Shown here one piece after another: positions 8,783 to 20,160 of a stretch of DNA of 64,000 nucleotides. The position numbers and the translations under genes were made by a program. The stretch is from Halorussus pelagicus (lineage in GTDB: Archaea > Halobacteriota > Halobacteria > Halobacteriales > Haladaptataceae). The number at the start of each line of letters is the position of its first letter. Position 1 is the stretch's first letter. The stretch is taken from positions 1,054,001-1,118,000 of the forward strand of contig NZ_CP035119.1 in the NCBI RefSeq assembly GCF_004087835.1, in the 5' to 3' direction. The notes beneath the pieces are model-generated. The model saw nothing but the letters and a program-made list of their open reading frames with translations. It was not told the DNA's origin and did not search any database.

Positions 8783-9718
8783 TCAGTACGAGCGACGGTC
8801 AACTTCGTCGCCGTTCTCGTCGTAGAGGTACGCCGTGTCGCCGTAGTCGTTCCAGACTTCGTGTCCGAAGTCGGCGTACAGGTCGTCGTAGTCGTTAGCG
8901 CCGCTACCGGAGTGGACCCAGACGGACGCGCCGGACGCGAGCGTGAACCCGCTCGGGAAGGTGTAACTGTTTCCGGACTCGTCAACGAGCGTGTACCCCG
9001 TCATGTCGAGTTCACCGCTTCCGGTGTTCTTGATCTGGACGCGCTCGTCGTTCGGACTGCTCGCTTCGGCGTAGACCCACTCGATGGAGGCCGCGCCGCT
9101 ACCGCTGTCGCCGCCGTCGCCACCGTCACCGCCGTCACCACCGTCGAGGGTCGTACACTCCCAGAGACCGACGAGGTTGTTCTGGGCCGTGGTCTCGGCG
9201 CTGTAGAACGTCTCGCTCTGGCTGAAGGTGCTGTCGTAGACGCGAGCGTGACCCTTCTCGATGAGGTCGAGGTTGAAGTTCTCGCCGTTCACGTAGATGT
9301 AGCCGAGCAGGCGACCGTAGCCGCCACGACGGTCGGACTCGCTGTCGAACTTCAGCGTGACCGTCTCGCCGACGAGGGTGTTTTTCGTGAACTGGCTGGC
9401 GTTCTCTCCGGCGCTACGGAGGCAGTCTGAGCCTTCTTGGGTGTCCGGGACGCCCTCGAACTCGGAGGGCGAGTTCTCGACGTTGACTTCGGGCGTGTCA
9501 ACGCCGAGCAGTCGGACCGTTTCGGTGGTCCCGTTCTCGTACTCGACATCCACCGTGTCGCCGTCTGCCGCGCTCGTGACCGTGACAGTCACGGAGCCGC
9601 TGATGCTACTCGCCGATACGTCTTCGGTGGTCGGAGCGACCGCTGCGCCTCCAACAGCAGCCATACTTCCGACGAGCGCCACCGCCATGATTACCGATAG
9701 GAACTGTTTTCGTCGCAC
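8783..9718 (-). CDS. Secreted thermonuclease-family nuclease with lamin-tail domain
   Basis: A 311-residue exported protein starting at GTG: signal peptide (about 1-28), a staphylococcal-nuclease domain (about 45-185), a GGDGGDGG linker (192-208) and a lamin-tail (LTD) beta-sandwich (210-311). The family's catalytic positions are present: Arg69 in VRLLGVD, Glu77 in DTPEV and Arg136 in GYGRLLGYIY, with Asp54 as a probable calcium ligand. It should cut extracellular DNA or RNA, perhaps for nutrition; the LTD may anchor it to a surface or to nucleic acid. Cys99 and Cys188 could form a disulphide. The order SNase-LTD is seen in other haloarchaeal secreted proteins, but its role is untested. Confidence 0.88.
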   Translation of the reverse strand: MRRKQFLSVIMAVALVGSMAAVGGAAVAPTTEDVSASSISGSVTVTVTSAADGDTVDVEYENGTTETVRLLGVDTPEVNVENSPSEFEGVPDTQEGSDCLRSAGENASQFTKNTLVGETVTLKFDSESDRRGGYGRLLGYIYVNGENFNLDLIEKGHARVYDSTFSQSETFYSAETTAQNNLVGLWECTTLDGGDGGDGGDGGDSGSGAASIEWVYAEASSPNDERVQIKNTGSGELDMTGYTLVDESGNSYTFPSGFTLASGASVWVHSGSGANDYDDLYADFGHEVWNDYGDTAYLYDENGDEVDRRSY

Positions 9719-9873
9719 ACTCGCCAGAAATAGTTTTTATCGTAAAAATTCTTCTAATAAAATATGGTTCCCATACGTTTGCGTATTTTTCTCACGATGT
9801 CGGACGACCAATCTCGGACTCAGTCAACATGATAAGACAAGGGTTTACGTGGGAGAGGGCAGAAGGCGCGCCT

Positions 9874-10800
9874 ATGGCCGCTATCGAAATTGACGGAGTA
9901 ACAAAGCGGTACGGCGACGTAGTCGCCGTCCGCGACCTCTCCTTCGAGGTCGAATCGGGCGAGGTGTTCGGCTTCCTCGGCCCGAACGGCGCGGGCAAGT
10001 CCACCACTATCAACATGCTGTTGGACTTCGTTCGCCCGACCGAGGGCGACATTCGCGTCCTCGGGCGCGACGTTCACGACGAGAGCGTCGCCGTCCGGGA
10101 ACACCTCGGCGTCCTCCCCGAGGGGTTCTCGGTGTACGACCGATTGACCGGCAGACAGCACCTTGAGTTCGCCATCGAGTCGAAAGACGCCGACGACGAC
10201 CCCGACGCAATCCTCGACCGCGTGGGCCTGTCGGGCGACGGCGACCGGAAGGCCGGTGGCTACTCGAAGGGGATGGCCCAGCGTCTCGTCCTCGGGATGG
10301 CGCTGGTCGGTGAACCCGACCTGCTCGTCCTCGACGAACCCTCCACCGGACTCGACCCGCAGGGCGCGCGCCAGATGCGCGACATCGTGCGCGAGGAGGC
10401 CGACCGCGGCGCAACGGTCTTTTTCTCCAGCCACATCCTCGGACAGGTCGAATCCGTCTGTGACCGCGTGGGTATTCTCCGGGACGGCCAGTTAGTCGCC
10501 GAGGACTCCATCGAGGGCCTGCGCGACGCGACCAGCGCCGACACCGTCCTCCGAATCACGGTCGGCGACACCTCCGCGGACGCCATCGAGAGCGTGCGTG
10601 ACCTTGAGGGCGTCTCGGAAATCGAGCGCAACGAGAGCGGCGACCGCCTGACCGTCTCCTGCGAGAGTGACGTGAAGACGACCGTCCTCTCGACGCTGGA
10701 GGAGGCGGGCGTCGATGTGATCGACTTCGAGACCGACGAGGCCTCGCTAGAGGAACTGTTCATGGACTACACCACCGACAAACAGGAGGTCGAAGCATGA
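9874..10800 (+). CDS. ABC transporter ATP-binding protein
   Basis: A 308-residue ATPase of the CcmA/NatA family: Walker A GPNGAGKST, signature YSKGMAQRL, Walker B LLVLDEPSTGLD, switch His in FFSSHILGQ and a roughly 90-residue C-terminal extension. I start it at ATG 9874 because TTTACG at about 9843-9848 lies 28 nt upstream; the 15 extra codons before it are promoter sequence. The next gene begins within its stop codon (ATGA overlap), so the pair forms one exporter. Likely substrates are a drug, lipid or peptide. Confidence 0.9.
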   Translation: MAAIEIDGVTKRYGDVVAVRDLSFEVESGEVFGFLGPNGAGKSTTINMLLDFVRPTEGDIRVLGRDVHDESVAVREHLGVLPEGFSVYDRLTGRQHLEFAIESKDADDDPDAILDRVGLSGDGDRKAGGYSKGMAQRLVLGMALVGEPDLLVLDEPSTGLDPQGARQMRDIVREEADRGATVFFSSHILGQVESVCDRVGILRDGQLVAEDSIEGLRDATSADTVLRITVGDTSADAIESVRDLEGVSEIERNESGDRLTVSCESDVKTTVLSTLEEAGVDVIDFETDEASLEELFMDYTTDKQEVEA

Positions 10801-11681
10801 CGTGGCAGGCCATCGCCCGGAAAGACTTCCGCGACGCGGTGCGCTCGAAGTGGTTGTGGGGTCTGTCAGCCATCTTCTTCGGTCTGTTCGTCGGCAGCGC
10901 CTACCTTATCGGGTCAGGCGTCGAATCGAACGGCGACGGACCGCTCACCGCCGGAGTGTTCGTCCCGACGCTCGGAACTCGCATCGTCGCGCTCGTGGTC
11001 CCGCTCGTCGCAATCGTCGTGGCCTACAGTTCCATTATCGGCGAGCGCGAGTCGGGGTCGCTGAAGTTGCTGCTCTCGCTTCCACACTCCCGAAAGGATG
11101 TCGTCGCCGGAAAGACCGCTGGCCGAAGTAGCGTCTTCGCGCTTCCGACGCTCATCGCCATGCTCCTCGCGGCGGTCGTTCTCGTCGTCTACGGTATCGA
11201 GGTAGGGCCGCTGAACTACCTCGCGTTCATCGGACTGACGCTTCTGCTCGGCGTCGTGTTCATTACCATCGCGGTCGGGTTCTCGGCGGCGGCGTCCACG
11301 AACCCCCGCGCGATGCTCGGAACTGTCGGGACGTACGTCGTCCTCACCGCGCTCTGGACGCAAGTCCGGCGCGTTCTCGTCGTGTTCAACGACAAACTCG
11401 GTCTCGGCTGGGAGCAGATGACGCTGGTCAAGTACGGCCTGTTCGTCAAGTTCCTCAACCCTGTCCGGGCCTACGAAACGCTCGTCACCGGACTCTACAC
11501 CGATAGCGTCCTCGCCGCGCGTCTCTACGGTGCCGGTCGGATGCAACAGCAGGTCATCACCCAGCGACTCGGCGACGTACCGTTCTACCTCTCGGACGGT
11601 GTCGTGCTGGCTCAGTTCCTCCTCTGGTTGCTCGTCCCGGTCGCAATCGGCTATCTGGTGTTCGAGAAAGCCGACCTCTGA
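10797..11681 (+). CDS. ABC-2 type transporter permease
   Basis: A 294-residue membrane protein with about six transmembrane segments. The family's cytoplasmic loop IIGERESGSLKLLLSLPHSRK follows the second span, followed by a KTAG motif. It is the membrane half of the exporter with the ATPase that overlaps it by 4 nt. It resembles the permease at 3872-4675 in layout but has host-like GC, so the two systems probably have separate histories. The transported molecule is not evident. Confidence 0.9.
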   Translation: MTWQAIARKDFRDAVRSKWLWGLSAIFFGLFVGSAYLIGSGVESNGDGPLTAGVFVPTLGTRIVALVVPLVAIVVAYSSIIGERESGSLKLLLSLPHSRKDVVAGKTAGRSSVFALPTLIAMLLAAVVLVVYGIEVGPLNYLAFIGLTLLLGVVFITIAVGFSAAASTNPRAMLGTVGTYVVLTALWTQVRRVLVVFNDKLGLGWEQMTLVKYGLFVKFLNPVRAYETLVTGLYTDSVLAARLYGAGRMQQQVITQRLGDVPFYLSDGVVLAQFLLWLLVPVAIGYLVFEKADL

Positions 11682-11752
11682 GCGGAACGCCTCGACAGCA
11701 AAAATATATTTGCGACCCAAAATATTACTTTCTCGATGCCGTCCGTACGAAC

Positions 11753-12374
11753 GTGTCTAACGATGAGTCTGACCGCGGCGACTCCGACCGGCCGCCGTCG
11801 GTCGCCGACGTAGAACCCTTCGAGTCGGAAGCACTGTCCGGTAACGTTCCCGACGACCTCAACGAGGCAGTGACCGCCGAGTGGAAAGCCTCGAACACGG
11901 CGTTCCAGCGCATCCACACCGTCCTCGAAAACACGTACGAACCGAAGACGACGGCCGAGGTCGCGGACGCCGCCGCGACGACGAAACCGACGGTGCGCAA
12001 GCACGTCGAACCGCTCGTCGAGGCCGGACTTGTCGAGGAGCGCGACGACGGACGTGCGACTCGATACGCGTGGAGCGAGACTCAGCGGCGGGTGAATCGA
12101 GTCGCCGACCTCGCGGAGCGACAGTCGGCCGCCGACCTCGATGCGAAGGTCCGGCAGGCCAAAGAGCGAATCGCCGAGTTGCGCCAGCGGTACGACGCCG
12201 ACACGCCCAACGACCTCGCGGAATCCCTCGACTCGGACGACGGCGAGGGGTGGGACGACTTGGCGACGTGGCGGACGCTCAAAGCGGACCTGAAACGTCT
12301 GCAGGCGGCCCAGTCGATGGCCGACTACCTCGCCGACGCTGACGCGACCGCGGGGCGACGCGACCGGTCGAACC

Positions 12375-12382
<8 letters not shown>
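11753..12382 (+). CDS. Winged-helix protein, probable antitoxin partner of the TumE-like gene
   Basis: A 209-residue protein starting at GTG, with AATATTAC centred about 28 nt upstream (leaderless). Residues about 40-105 form a winged helix (TTAEVADAAATTKPTVRKH, then a wing DDGRATRYAW). The rest is helical, with a coiled-coil-like stretch RQAKERIAELRQRYD. Its end overlaps the next gene by 8 nt. In haloarchaea such regulators are often linked to small TumE/DUF6516-type proteins. I infer a DNA-binding antitoxin that represses its own operon. Confidence 0.7.
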
Positions 12383-15046
<2,664 letters not shown>

Positions 15047-15142
15047 TTACGGGCTGGGAATCTAGACATTCAAGCTAAACCACTGCTTCTCGGAGAAATA
15101 CGAAGGACTATCAGGGGGTAGTGAAATCTCCTCGCAAGGTCG

Positions 15143-15922
15143 ATGCCCTCTCCGAACGACTCCCTCGAATCGGACTCCGACCACTCCGAAGAACCGAAGC
15201 ACGAACCCGCCAGCGACGACCCCCGTATGAGCGACGAGTACGTCCGAACCGTCTCAGACTCCGAGGGCGACGTGACTCTCGTCGGCGTCGTCCACGACCA
15301 TCCAGCGAGCGTCCACCGCGCTCGGGCGGTCGTCCGAGAGCGCGACCCCGCGGTGGTCGCGCTCGAATCGCCGCCGCTGGCGGTGCCTCTCTACGAGACC
15401 TACGCCCGCGACTCGCAGACGCCGCCGACGTTCGGCGGCGAGATGAGCGCCGCGGCCCAAGCCGCCAGCGACATCGGCGCGGAAGTCGTCGGCATCGACG
15501 CGCCGACCCTTGAGTTCTTCCCGCGACTCATCCGGAACTGCCGAGCGGCGGGCGCGTCGCTCGGGACGCTCCGGCGAGTCGCCTCCGGCGTCACGTCCGT
15601 CACGCGCCACGCGCTGACCTGCCGACTCGCGGCGGCCGTCGCCGACCGGACCGCGCTCCGCGTCGAGGTGGACGCCCCCGTGGACCACGACTGCTCGCGG
15701 TCGGACCCGCCCGCGGTGCAGGCCCGCGACGAACGCGCGCAGGCCCGGCGCTCCCGGTCGCTCCTCCGGGCGTTCGACCCGCCGCGGCCTGTTCGACTCC
15801 GCGACGAGACCCGCGAGGAGTGCATGGCCGACGAACTGCGGGCACTGTGCGAGCGCGGCGAGACCGTCGCAATCGTCGGTCTGGACCACCTCGACCGCGT
15901 GGCCGAGCGGGTCGTGGAGTAG
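15143..15922 (+). CDS. TraB/PrgY-like family protein
   Basis: A 259-residue protein with the TraB-family core: VTLVGVVHDHPASVHRAR, then AVVALESPP, GEMSAAAQAA and GAEVVGIDAP, closing with AIVGLDHLD. Bacterial PrgY/TraB proteins shut down pheromone signals and the fold resembles metal-dependent hydrolases; the archaeal role is unknown. Unlike many archaeal homologues it has no C-terminal membrane helices. The first about 28 residues are acidic and low-complexity, so translation could start at the internal ATG 15227. Its last codons lie in a 20-nt tandem repeat. Confidence 0.72.
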   Translation: MPSPNDSLESDSDHSEEPKHEPASDDPRMSDEYVRTVSDSEGDVTLVGVVHDHPASVHRARAVVRERDPAVVALESPPLAVPLYETYARDSQTPPTFGGEMSAAAQAASDIGAEVVGIDAPTLEFFPRLIRNCRAAGASLGTLRRVASGVTSVTRHALTCRLAAAVADRTALRVEVDAPVDHDCSRSDPPAVQARDERAQARRSRSLLRAFDPPRPVRLRDETREECMADELRALCERGETVAIVGLDHLDRVAERVVE

Positions 15923-15978
15923 CCGAACCGGTCGTAGAGTAGCCGAACGGGTCTTGAAGTAACCGAGCCAGTCGAAAA
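15911..15978. repeat. Degenerate 20-nt tandem repeat across a stop codon
   Basis: Three full units and one partial unit of 20 nt each: GTCGTGGAGTAGCCGAACCG at 15911, a copy with two changes at 15931, a more diverged copy at 15951 and a short remnant at 15971. The first unit holds the last codons and stop codon of the TraB-like gene, so the array extends duplicated gene-end sequence into the intergenic space. Divergence increases away from the gene. Confidence 0.75.
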
Positions 15979-16005
15979 GAAACGACGGACGAACGCGAAT
16001 CTGCG

Positions 16006-16242
16006 CTACATCTCGCTTCGGAGTCGGACCTCGTCGTCGGTAATGGCGTCTACTCGGCTCTCGTCAAGCGGATACGTGTCCTCGTCGCGGTCGCCCCAGT
16101 CGAGCGTGGCCTTGATTCTGTCCGTGATTCCGGCATCGGGGTCCACGTAGGCGGTGCCGTGTTCGACCTCGGCAATCATCCCGACCTTCTCGTCGCCCAT
16201 CGTCACGGGCTTACCCTCGTCGCTGTCGCTGAACTGTGCCAT
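16006..16242 (-). CDS. Small acidic PRC-barrel-like protein
   Basis: A 78-residue acidic protein (MAQFSDSDEGKPVTMGDEK onwards) with a short beta-rich pattern, VGMIAEVEHGTAYVDPD, that recalls PRC-barrel domains. I used the ATG at 16242; the upstream in-frame extension looks non-coding. Many haloarchaea have genes of this size and composition. A role as a small adaptor is conceivable but unproven. Confidence 0.65.
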   Translation of the reverse strand: MAQFSDSDEGKPVTMGDEKVGMIAEVEHGTAYVDPDAGITDRIKATLDWGDRDEDTYPLDESRVDAITDDEVRLRSEM

Positions 16243-16433
16243 AGCAACGGTGGTACCACGAAGCGGGTAATGACTACTGTGGCCCCCGACTGTCACGTTC
16301 GTCCGCGAGTCTGGCGGTCCGCGCTCGGCGTCGTCTCGCCGGTCTCACGCCCTGACTCCGGCGTCGTCTGCGGAGTTGGCGGGTATTGCGAGAACCCCGC
16401 GTACTTAAGCCGAATCCGTGCGAGGATGCACAC

Positions 16434-17621
16434 ATGCGCGAGGACTTTCTCCTCCTGAATCCGGGACCGGTTCCCGTGACCCGCGAGGTACGGCAGGCGA
16501 TGAGCGAACCGATGGTTTCCCACCGCTCCGCTGAGTTCGAGGCGGTCTACGAGCGCGCCCAAGATGCGCTCGACCACGTATTCACCCACTCGACGCTCGA
16601 TGGCGAGACGACCGCGAGCGACGGGACGACCCTTGTCTTCAACGGCACGGCGACGATGGCGATGGAGGCCGCGGTGGCGAATCTGGTCGGCGGTCTCAGT
16701 GGACGCGGCGATGGCGGCAAAGTCGTCCCGCTGGTCAACGGCAAGTTCGGGCGGCGCTTCAAGCGCATCGCCGACCGATACGCCTCCGTCGAGTCCGTGG
16801 AAGCGACGTGGGGCCACTCCATCGATCTCGACGCGGTTCGAGAGACCGTGGACGACGACACCGACGTGGTGACGATGGTCCACAACGAGACCAGCACGGG
16901 CCTGCTGAACCCGGTCGAGGAGGTCGGCGAAATCGCCGCGGAACACGACGCCACCTTCGTCGTGGACGGCGTGACCTCCATCGGCGGCGACGAGTTTTGC
17001 ATCGACGACTGGAACGTGGACGTGGCAGTCACCGACGCCCAGAAGTGTCTGGCGGCACCGCCGGGGACCTCCGCGATGTACGCCACCGAGGCCGCCCAAG
17101 AGAAGTTTGACGGCGACGCCGCGCCGTTCTACGAGGACTTGGACTGGCACCTCCGGAAGGCCGACTCCCACCAGACGCCGTTCACCAGCGCGGTCCCGCT
17201 GTTCCGCGGTCTCGCGGTCGCCGCCGAAGACATCGTCGCGGAGGGAATGCCCGAGCGAATCGAGCGCCACCGCGAGCAGTCGGCGGCCTTCCGCGAGGCG
17301 TTCACCGCGATGGGTCTGGACCTCTTCGCCGAGCGCAACGACGCGACGGGGTACTCGAACACCCTCACCGCGGTGTCGCTCCCGGCCCACACCCGCGAGA
17401 ACCCCGAGGCATTCTTCGACGCAATCGAGGAGCGCGGTGTCTCCATCTCGGGCGGACAGGCCCACCTCGGCGGCGACATCTTCCGGGTGAGCAACATGGG
17501 CGGTCTCTCCAGCGAGCAGATTCTGCGGGGCGTGCGGACGATTGGGGAAGCGTTCGAGGAGACCGGTGAGGACGTTGACCGCGAGGCGGGCGTCGAGGCG
17601 GCGCGCGAGGTTTTGCGGTAG
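16434..17621 (+). CDS. Class V aminotransferase (alanine-glyoxylate/serine-pyruvate type)
   Basis: A 395-residue PLP enzyme of fold type I. It begins with the family hallmark LLLNPGPVPV and SHRSAEFE; the PLP lysine is Lys204 in VAVTDAQKCLAAPPG, preceded by the cofactor aspartate in VVDGVTSIGG. Likely reactions are serine or alanine with glyoxylate or pyruvate; substrate cannot be fixed. The ATG at 16434 is preferred over an upstream TTG because GTACTTAAGC is centred about 28 nt before it. It is monocistronic. Confidence 0.93.
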   Translation: MREDFLLLNPGPVPVTREVRQAMSEPMVSHRSAEFEAVYERAQDALDHVFTHSTLDGETTASDGTTLVFNGTATMAMEAAVANLVGGLSGRGDGGKVVPLVNGKFGRRFKRIADRYASVESVEATWGHSIDLDAVRETVDDDTDVVTMVHNETSTGLLNPVEEVGEIAAEHDATFVVDGVTSIGGDEFCIDDWNVDVAVTDAQKCLAAPPGTSAMYATEAAQEKFDGDAAPFYEDLDWHLRKADSHQTPFTSAVPLFRGLAVAAEDIVAEGMPERIERHREQSAAFREAFTAMGLDLFAERNDATGYSNTLTAVSLPAHTRENPEAFFDAIEERGVSISGGQAHLGGDIFRVSNMGGLSSEQILRGVRTIGEAFEETGEDVDREAGVEAAREVLR

Positions 17622-17729
17622 GTCGCAAGCCACTCTGCCGAGTTATAGACTATATCAAACATTCTACAATCTCTTGGATAAATAGGACAACTCACAAGAT
17701 ATTTGTCAGTGTTTATTTAATATAAGGTT

Positions 17730-18371
17730 ATGGATAAGCCGAATTGGGCATTAGTGCTTCAAGAGATATACTCGAATACAAACTCAATCACTCATTCACC
17801 GGACGAAATCCAATACAGTAACCCCCTCATCCAAAATACAGGCCTAACGAAATCGGAGGTCAAAGAAGCACTCAGTTTCCTTGATAGTCATGACCTGATA
17901 GATTACCAAACTACGGAATGGGAAAATTGCAAGGCGGGAACCAGATTCGATACTCCCATAACAGAAGAAATTGAACTTACAAAGAAAGGATTCGACGTAG
18001 CTCACGAAAGAGAGCTTAACAGCCGCCAATTGGAAACAAACTTTTCCGTCGCATTTCTTACTTGGGCGTTAGTCACCGTAGGAATCATCGAAGCAATACA
18101 GAAAATCGGCGGTCCAATGAATGCCGAAACGTCAATTTATGCTCTTTTAGCCCTTCTTGGAATTACTTTCGTCGCAACATGGCATATCTTCGGGGAACAA
18201 GCTAGCGGCAAACAAATAATCCGAAATCTACGAAAAAAGCGAACTTCAATTCGACTCTTCATTTCTGACTTACAAACTGAGACAGAGAAGCCCATCAATG
18301 AACAATTAGAAGACCAAGATGAAGGCAAAAAGAAAGATTTGGAGAACAAAAGTGACAAGACATCAGAATAA
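17730..18371 (+). CDS. AT-rich orphan: winged-helix-like domain plus two membrane helices
   Basis: A 213-residue protein not recognised as any family. Residues 1-100 look like a winged helix (TGLTKSEVKEALSFLDSHDLIDY, then a polar strand pair), followed by two hydrophobic helices (about 107-123 and 132-150) and a charged Lys/Glu-rich tail. Codons and amino acids (many Asn, Ile, Lys) are far from the acidic host average, and the gene lies in an AT-rich patch (about 17640-18540). This suggests recent acquisition. A membrane-bound sensor-regulator is possible. Confidence 0.68.
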   Translation: MDKPNWALVLQEIYSNTNSITHSPDEIQYSNPLIQNTGLTKSEVKEALSFLDSHDLIDYQTTEWENCKAGTRFDTPITEEIELTKKGFDVAHERELNSRQLETNFSVAFLTWALVTVGIIEAIQKIGGPMNAETSIYALLALLGITFVATWHIFGEQASGKQIIRNLRKKRTSIRLFISDLQTETEKPINEQLEDQDEGKKKDLENKSDKTSE

Positions 18372-18551
18372 GAGAGTTGACTACAAATCCATTGCCAAGT
18401 ATCAGTTGCTTTTCTCTCCGAAATATCTTGCTAATCAGCTTGATTTACCAGATGGCTCTGCTTAGTAAAACTTGGCCTTAAGTATTGCCGAACGGCCGGG
18501 TTGTGCATCTTACGCGCTAGCCATCCTGCTATTGATTATATAACATAAAGA

Positions 18552-19748
18552 CTACCCCCCGAACGTACTCGCGCTTTCGGGGTCGATGCGGAGGAACGTC
18601 GGAATCGACACCGCGGCGACGGCGATTTCCATCGCACCCGCCGTCAGGAACGCCGCGAGGAACCCGAACTCGTCGGCCACGGTCCCGCCGACGAGGATGC
18701 CCGCGAGAAAGCCCATGCTCCCGAAAATGTTGAACCCCGCCATCGCGGTGCCCCGTCCGGCGTCGGAAGCGAGGTCGGTGACGAGCGCCATCGTCGCCGG
18801 AGCCATCAGCGCGCCGATGACGCCCACGACGACCATCGCCACCGCGGCGGTCGGGACCGTGGGCGCGAGTCCGACCGCGAGGACGGCGAACCCGTAGAGC
18901 GCCGACCCTGCGACGATTGGCGTTGTCCGGCCGATGCGGTCCGAGAGGACGCCGAAGGGGTACTGGAGGAGTGCGAACGGCGCGAAGAACAGACCGAGCA
19001 TCAGGCCCGTCGCGGCGGCGTCGAGACCGAACGCCTCCCGGAAGTAAACCGTGCCGACCAGCGCGAAGAACCCGGCGGTGAGTCGGTCCACGAATCCGAA
19101 GACGTAGGGGAGACCCAGCACCGGGCGCTCGGTCAGCGTGGCGACAGCACGGCTGAGTCGCCCTTCTCCGTCGTCGGAGGGTGCGCGGTCGGGTATCGTG
19201 AGCGCGACCAGTCCGGCGACGACCAACAGCACTCCGGCGACGTAGAGCGGAACGAGCGCGCCCACGCCGTAGAGTCGCCCGCCGAGCGGTGCGCCGACAG
19301 CGGTGCCGAGACCGATGGCGATGCCCGCCGCGCCCATGTTCTTGCCGTGGCCGCCCGCCAAGTCCATCAGCATCGTCATCGCCAGCGAGAACGCGCCGAT
19401 GGTGGTCGCACCCTGCACGGCCCGGAGCGCCAGCACCTCGCCGAACGACAGCGAGAGCGCGCCGGGCAGGAGCGCGAGCGCGAAGTAACCGACCGCACCG
19501 CCGAGCGCGCCCGCGACGACGAGCGGCGTCCGGCGGCCGATTCGGTCGCTGACCGCGCCCCACACGCCCGCGAAGGTGACGAACGCCGCGAACTCGGCGG
19601 CGAGGAACCACATGCTCGCGTCGAGCGCCGTGGTCGCGCCGACCGCCGCCACGAGGTCCGGGACGCCGGGGTAGAGCAGTACCTGCGCGAGCAGGACGGC
19701 GAACACGACGGCCGCGAGTCGGAGTCGGTCGCGTCTGGTCGATGTCAC
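18552..19748 (-). CDS. Major facilitator superfamily transporter
   Basis: A 398-residue permease with 12 predicted membrane helices. The MFS loop 2-3 motif is GAVSDRIGRRTPLVVAG and is repeated in the second half as GVLSDRIGRTTPIVAG. It most resembles drug- or sugar-efflux members. Substrate is unknown. It is a single gene reading away from the AbrB/PIN pair. Confidence 0.9.
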   Translation of the reverse strand: MTSTRRDRLRLAAVVFAVLLAQVLLYPGVPDLVAAVGATTALDASMWFLAAEFAAFVTFAGVWGAVSDRIGRRTPLVVAGALGGAVGYFALALLPGALSLSFGEVLALRAVQGATTIGAFSLAMTMLMDLAGGHGKNMGAAGIAIGLGTAVGAPLGGRLYGVGALVPLYVAGVLLVVAGLVALTIPDRAPSDDGEGRLSRAVATLTERPVLGLPYVFGFVDRLTAGFFALVGTVYFREAFGLDAAATGLMLGLFFAPFALLQYPFGVLSDRIGRTTPIVAGSALYGFAVLAVGLAPTVPTAAVAMVVVGVIGALMAPATMALVTDLASDAGRGTAMAGFNIFGSMGFLAGILVGGTVADEFGFLAAFLTAGAMEIAVAAVSIPTFLRIDPESASTFGG

Positions 19749-19832
19749 GGGAACGGTCGGAAATGGGGAGTGGGTCGCCTTGTAAGCCGTGATTCGGAGT
19801 CGAGCCTCGCTCGGAGGATGTATTCCGCGAAA

Positions 19833-19861
19833 CGCTTATTCTTTTCCCACCGATAGTGGGA
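19833..19861 (+). promoter_or_regulatory. Promoter and palindrome before the AbrB/PIN pair
   Basis: A TATA-like CGCTTATT (19833-19840) is 27 nt before the ATG at 19864. Between them lies a perfect inverted repeat, TCCCAC-cgata-GTGGGA (19845-19861). Its place right at the transcription start suits an operator bound by the AbrB-type protein encoded next, as autoregulation is normal for such antitoxins. Confidence 0.5.
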
Positions 19862-19863
19862 GT

Positions 19864-20160
19864 ATGGCGAAGGTAGACTCTAAAGGCCGTATCGTCCTCC
19901 CGAAGGACCTCCGGGAGCGACTCGGACTCGCCCCCGGAACCGAGGTGGACGTGCGCGAGGAGGGCGGGCGCGCCGTCGTCGAACCCGAAGAACGCGCCGA
20001 GGAGATCGTCCAGGACCTTGAACGTAGAATCGGACAGGCGGCCTCGCGCCGCGAGCGAACGTCCCGGAGCGACTTGGAAGGTGCGGCCCGCGACCACGTC
20101 GAAACTGTCCGACGGCAGGCGGGCGACGCTCGGGCGAAACGGGATCGGAGCGATGAGTGA
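19864..20160 (+). CDS. AbrB/SpoVT swapped-hairpin antitoxin
   Basis: A 98-residue protein whose first 45 residues are the classic swapped-hairpin domain (MAKVDSKGRIVLPKDLRERLGL, PGTEVDVREEGGRAVVEP). A charged helical tail follows, which typically wraps and inhibits a PIN toxin. The next gene overlaps its end by 8 nt. It should bind the palindrome at its own promoter. Confidence 0.85.
   Translation: MAKVDSKGRIVLPKDLRERLGLAPGTEVDVREEGGRAVVEPEERAEEIVQDLERRIGQAASRRERTSRSDLEGAARDHVETVRRQAGDARAKRDRSDE

Noticed and set aside
9829-9873. Fifteen extra codons at the start of the second ABC ATPase
   Set aside because: A TATA-like box is inside this stretch at the right distance from ATG 9874, and homologous ATPases begin there.
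18529-20097. A 522-codon minus-strand frame over the MFS gene
   Set aside because: Arg-rich, low-complexity shadow of the transporter in another frame.
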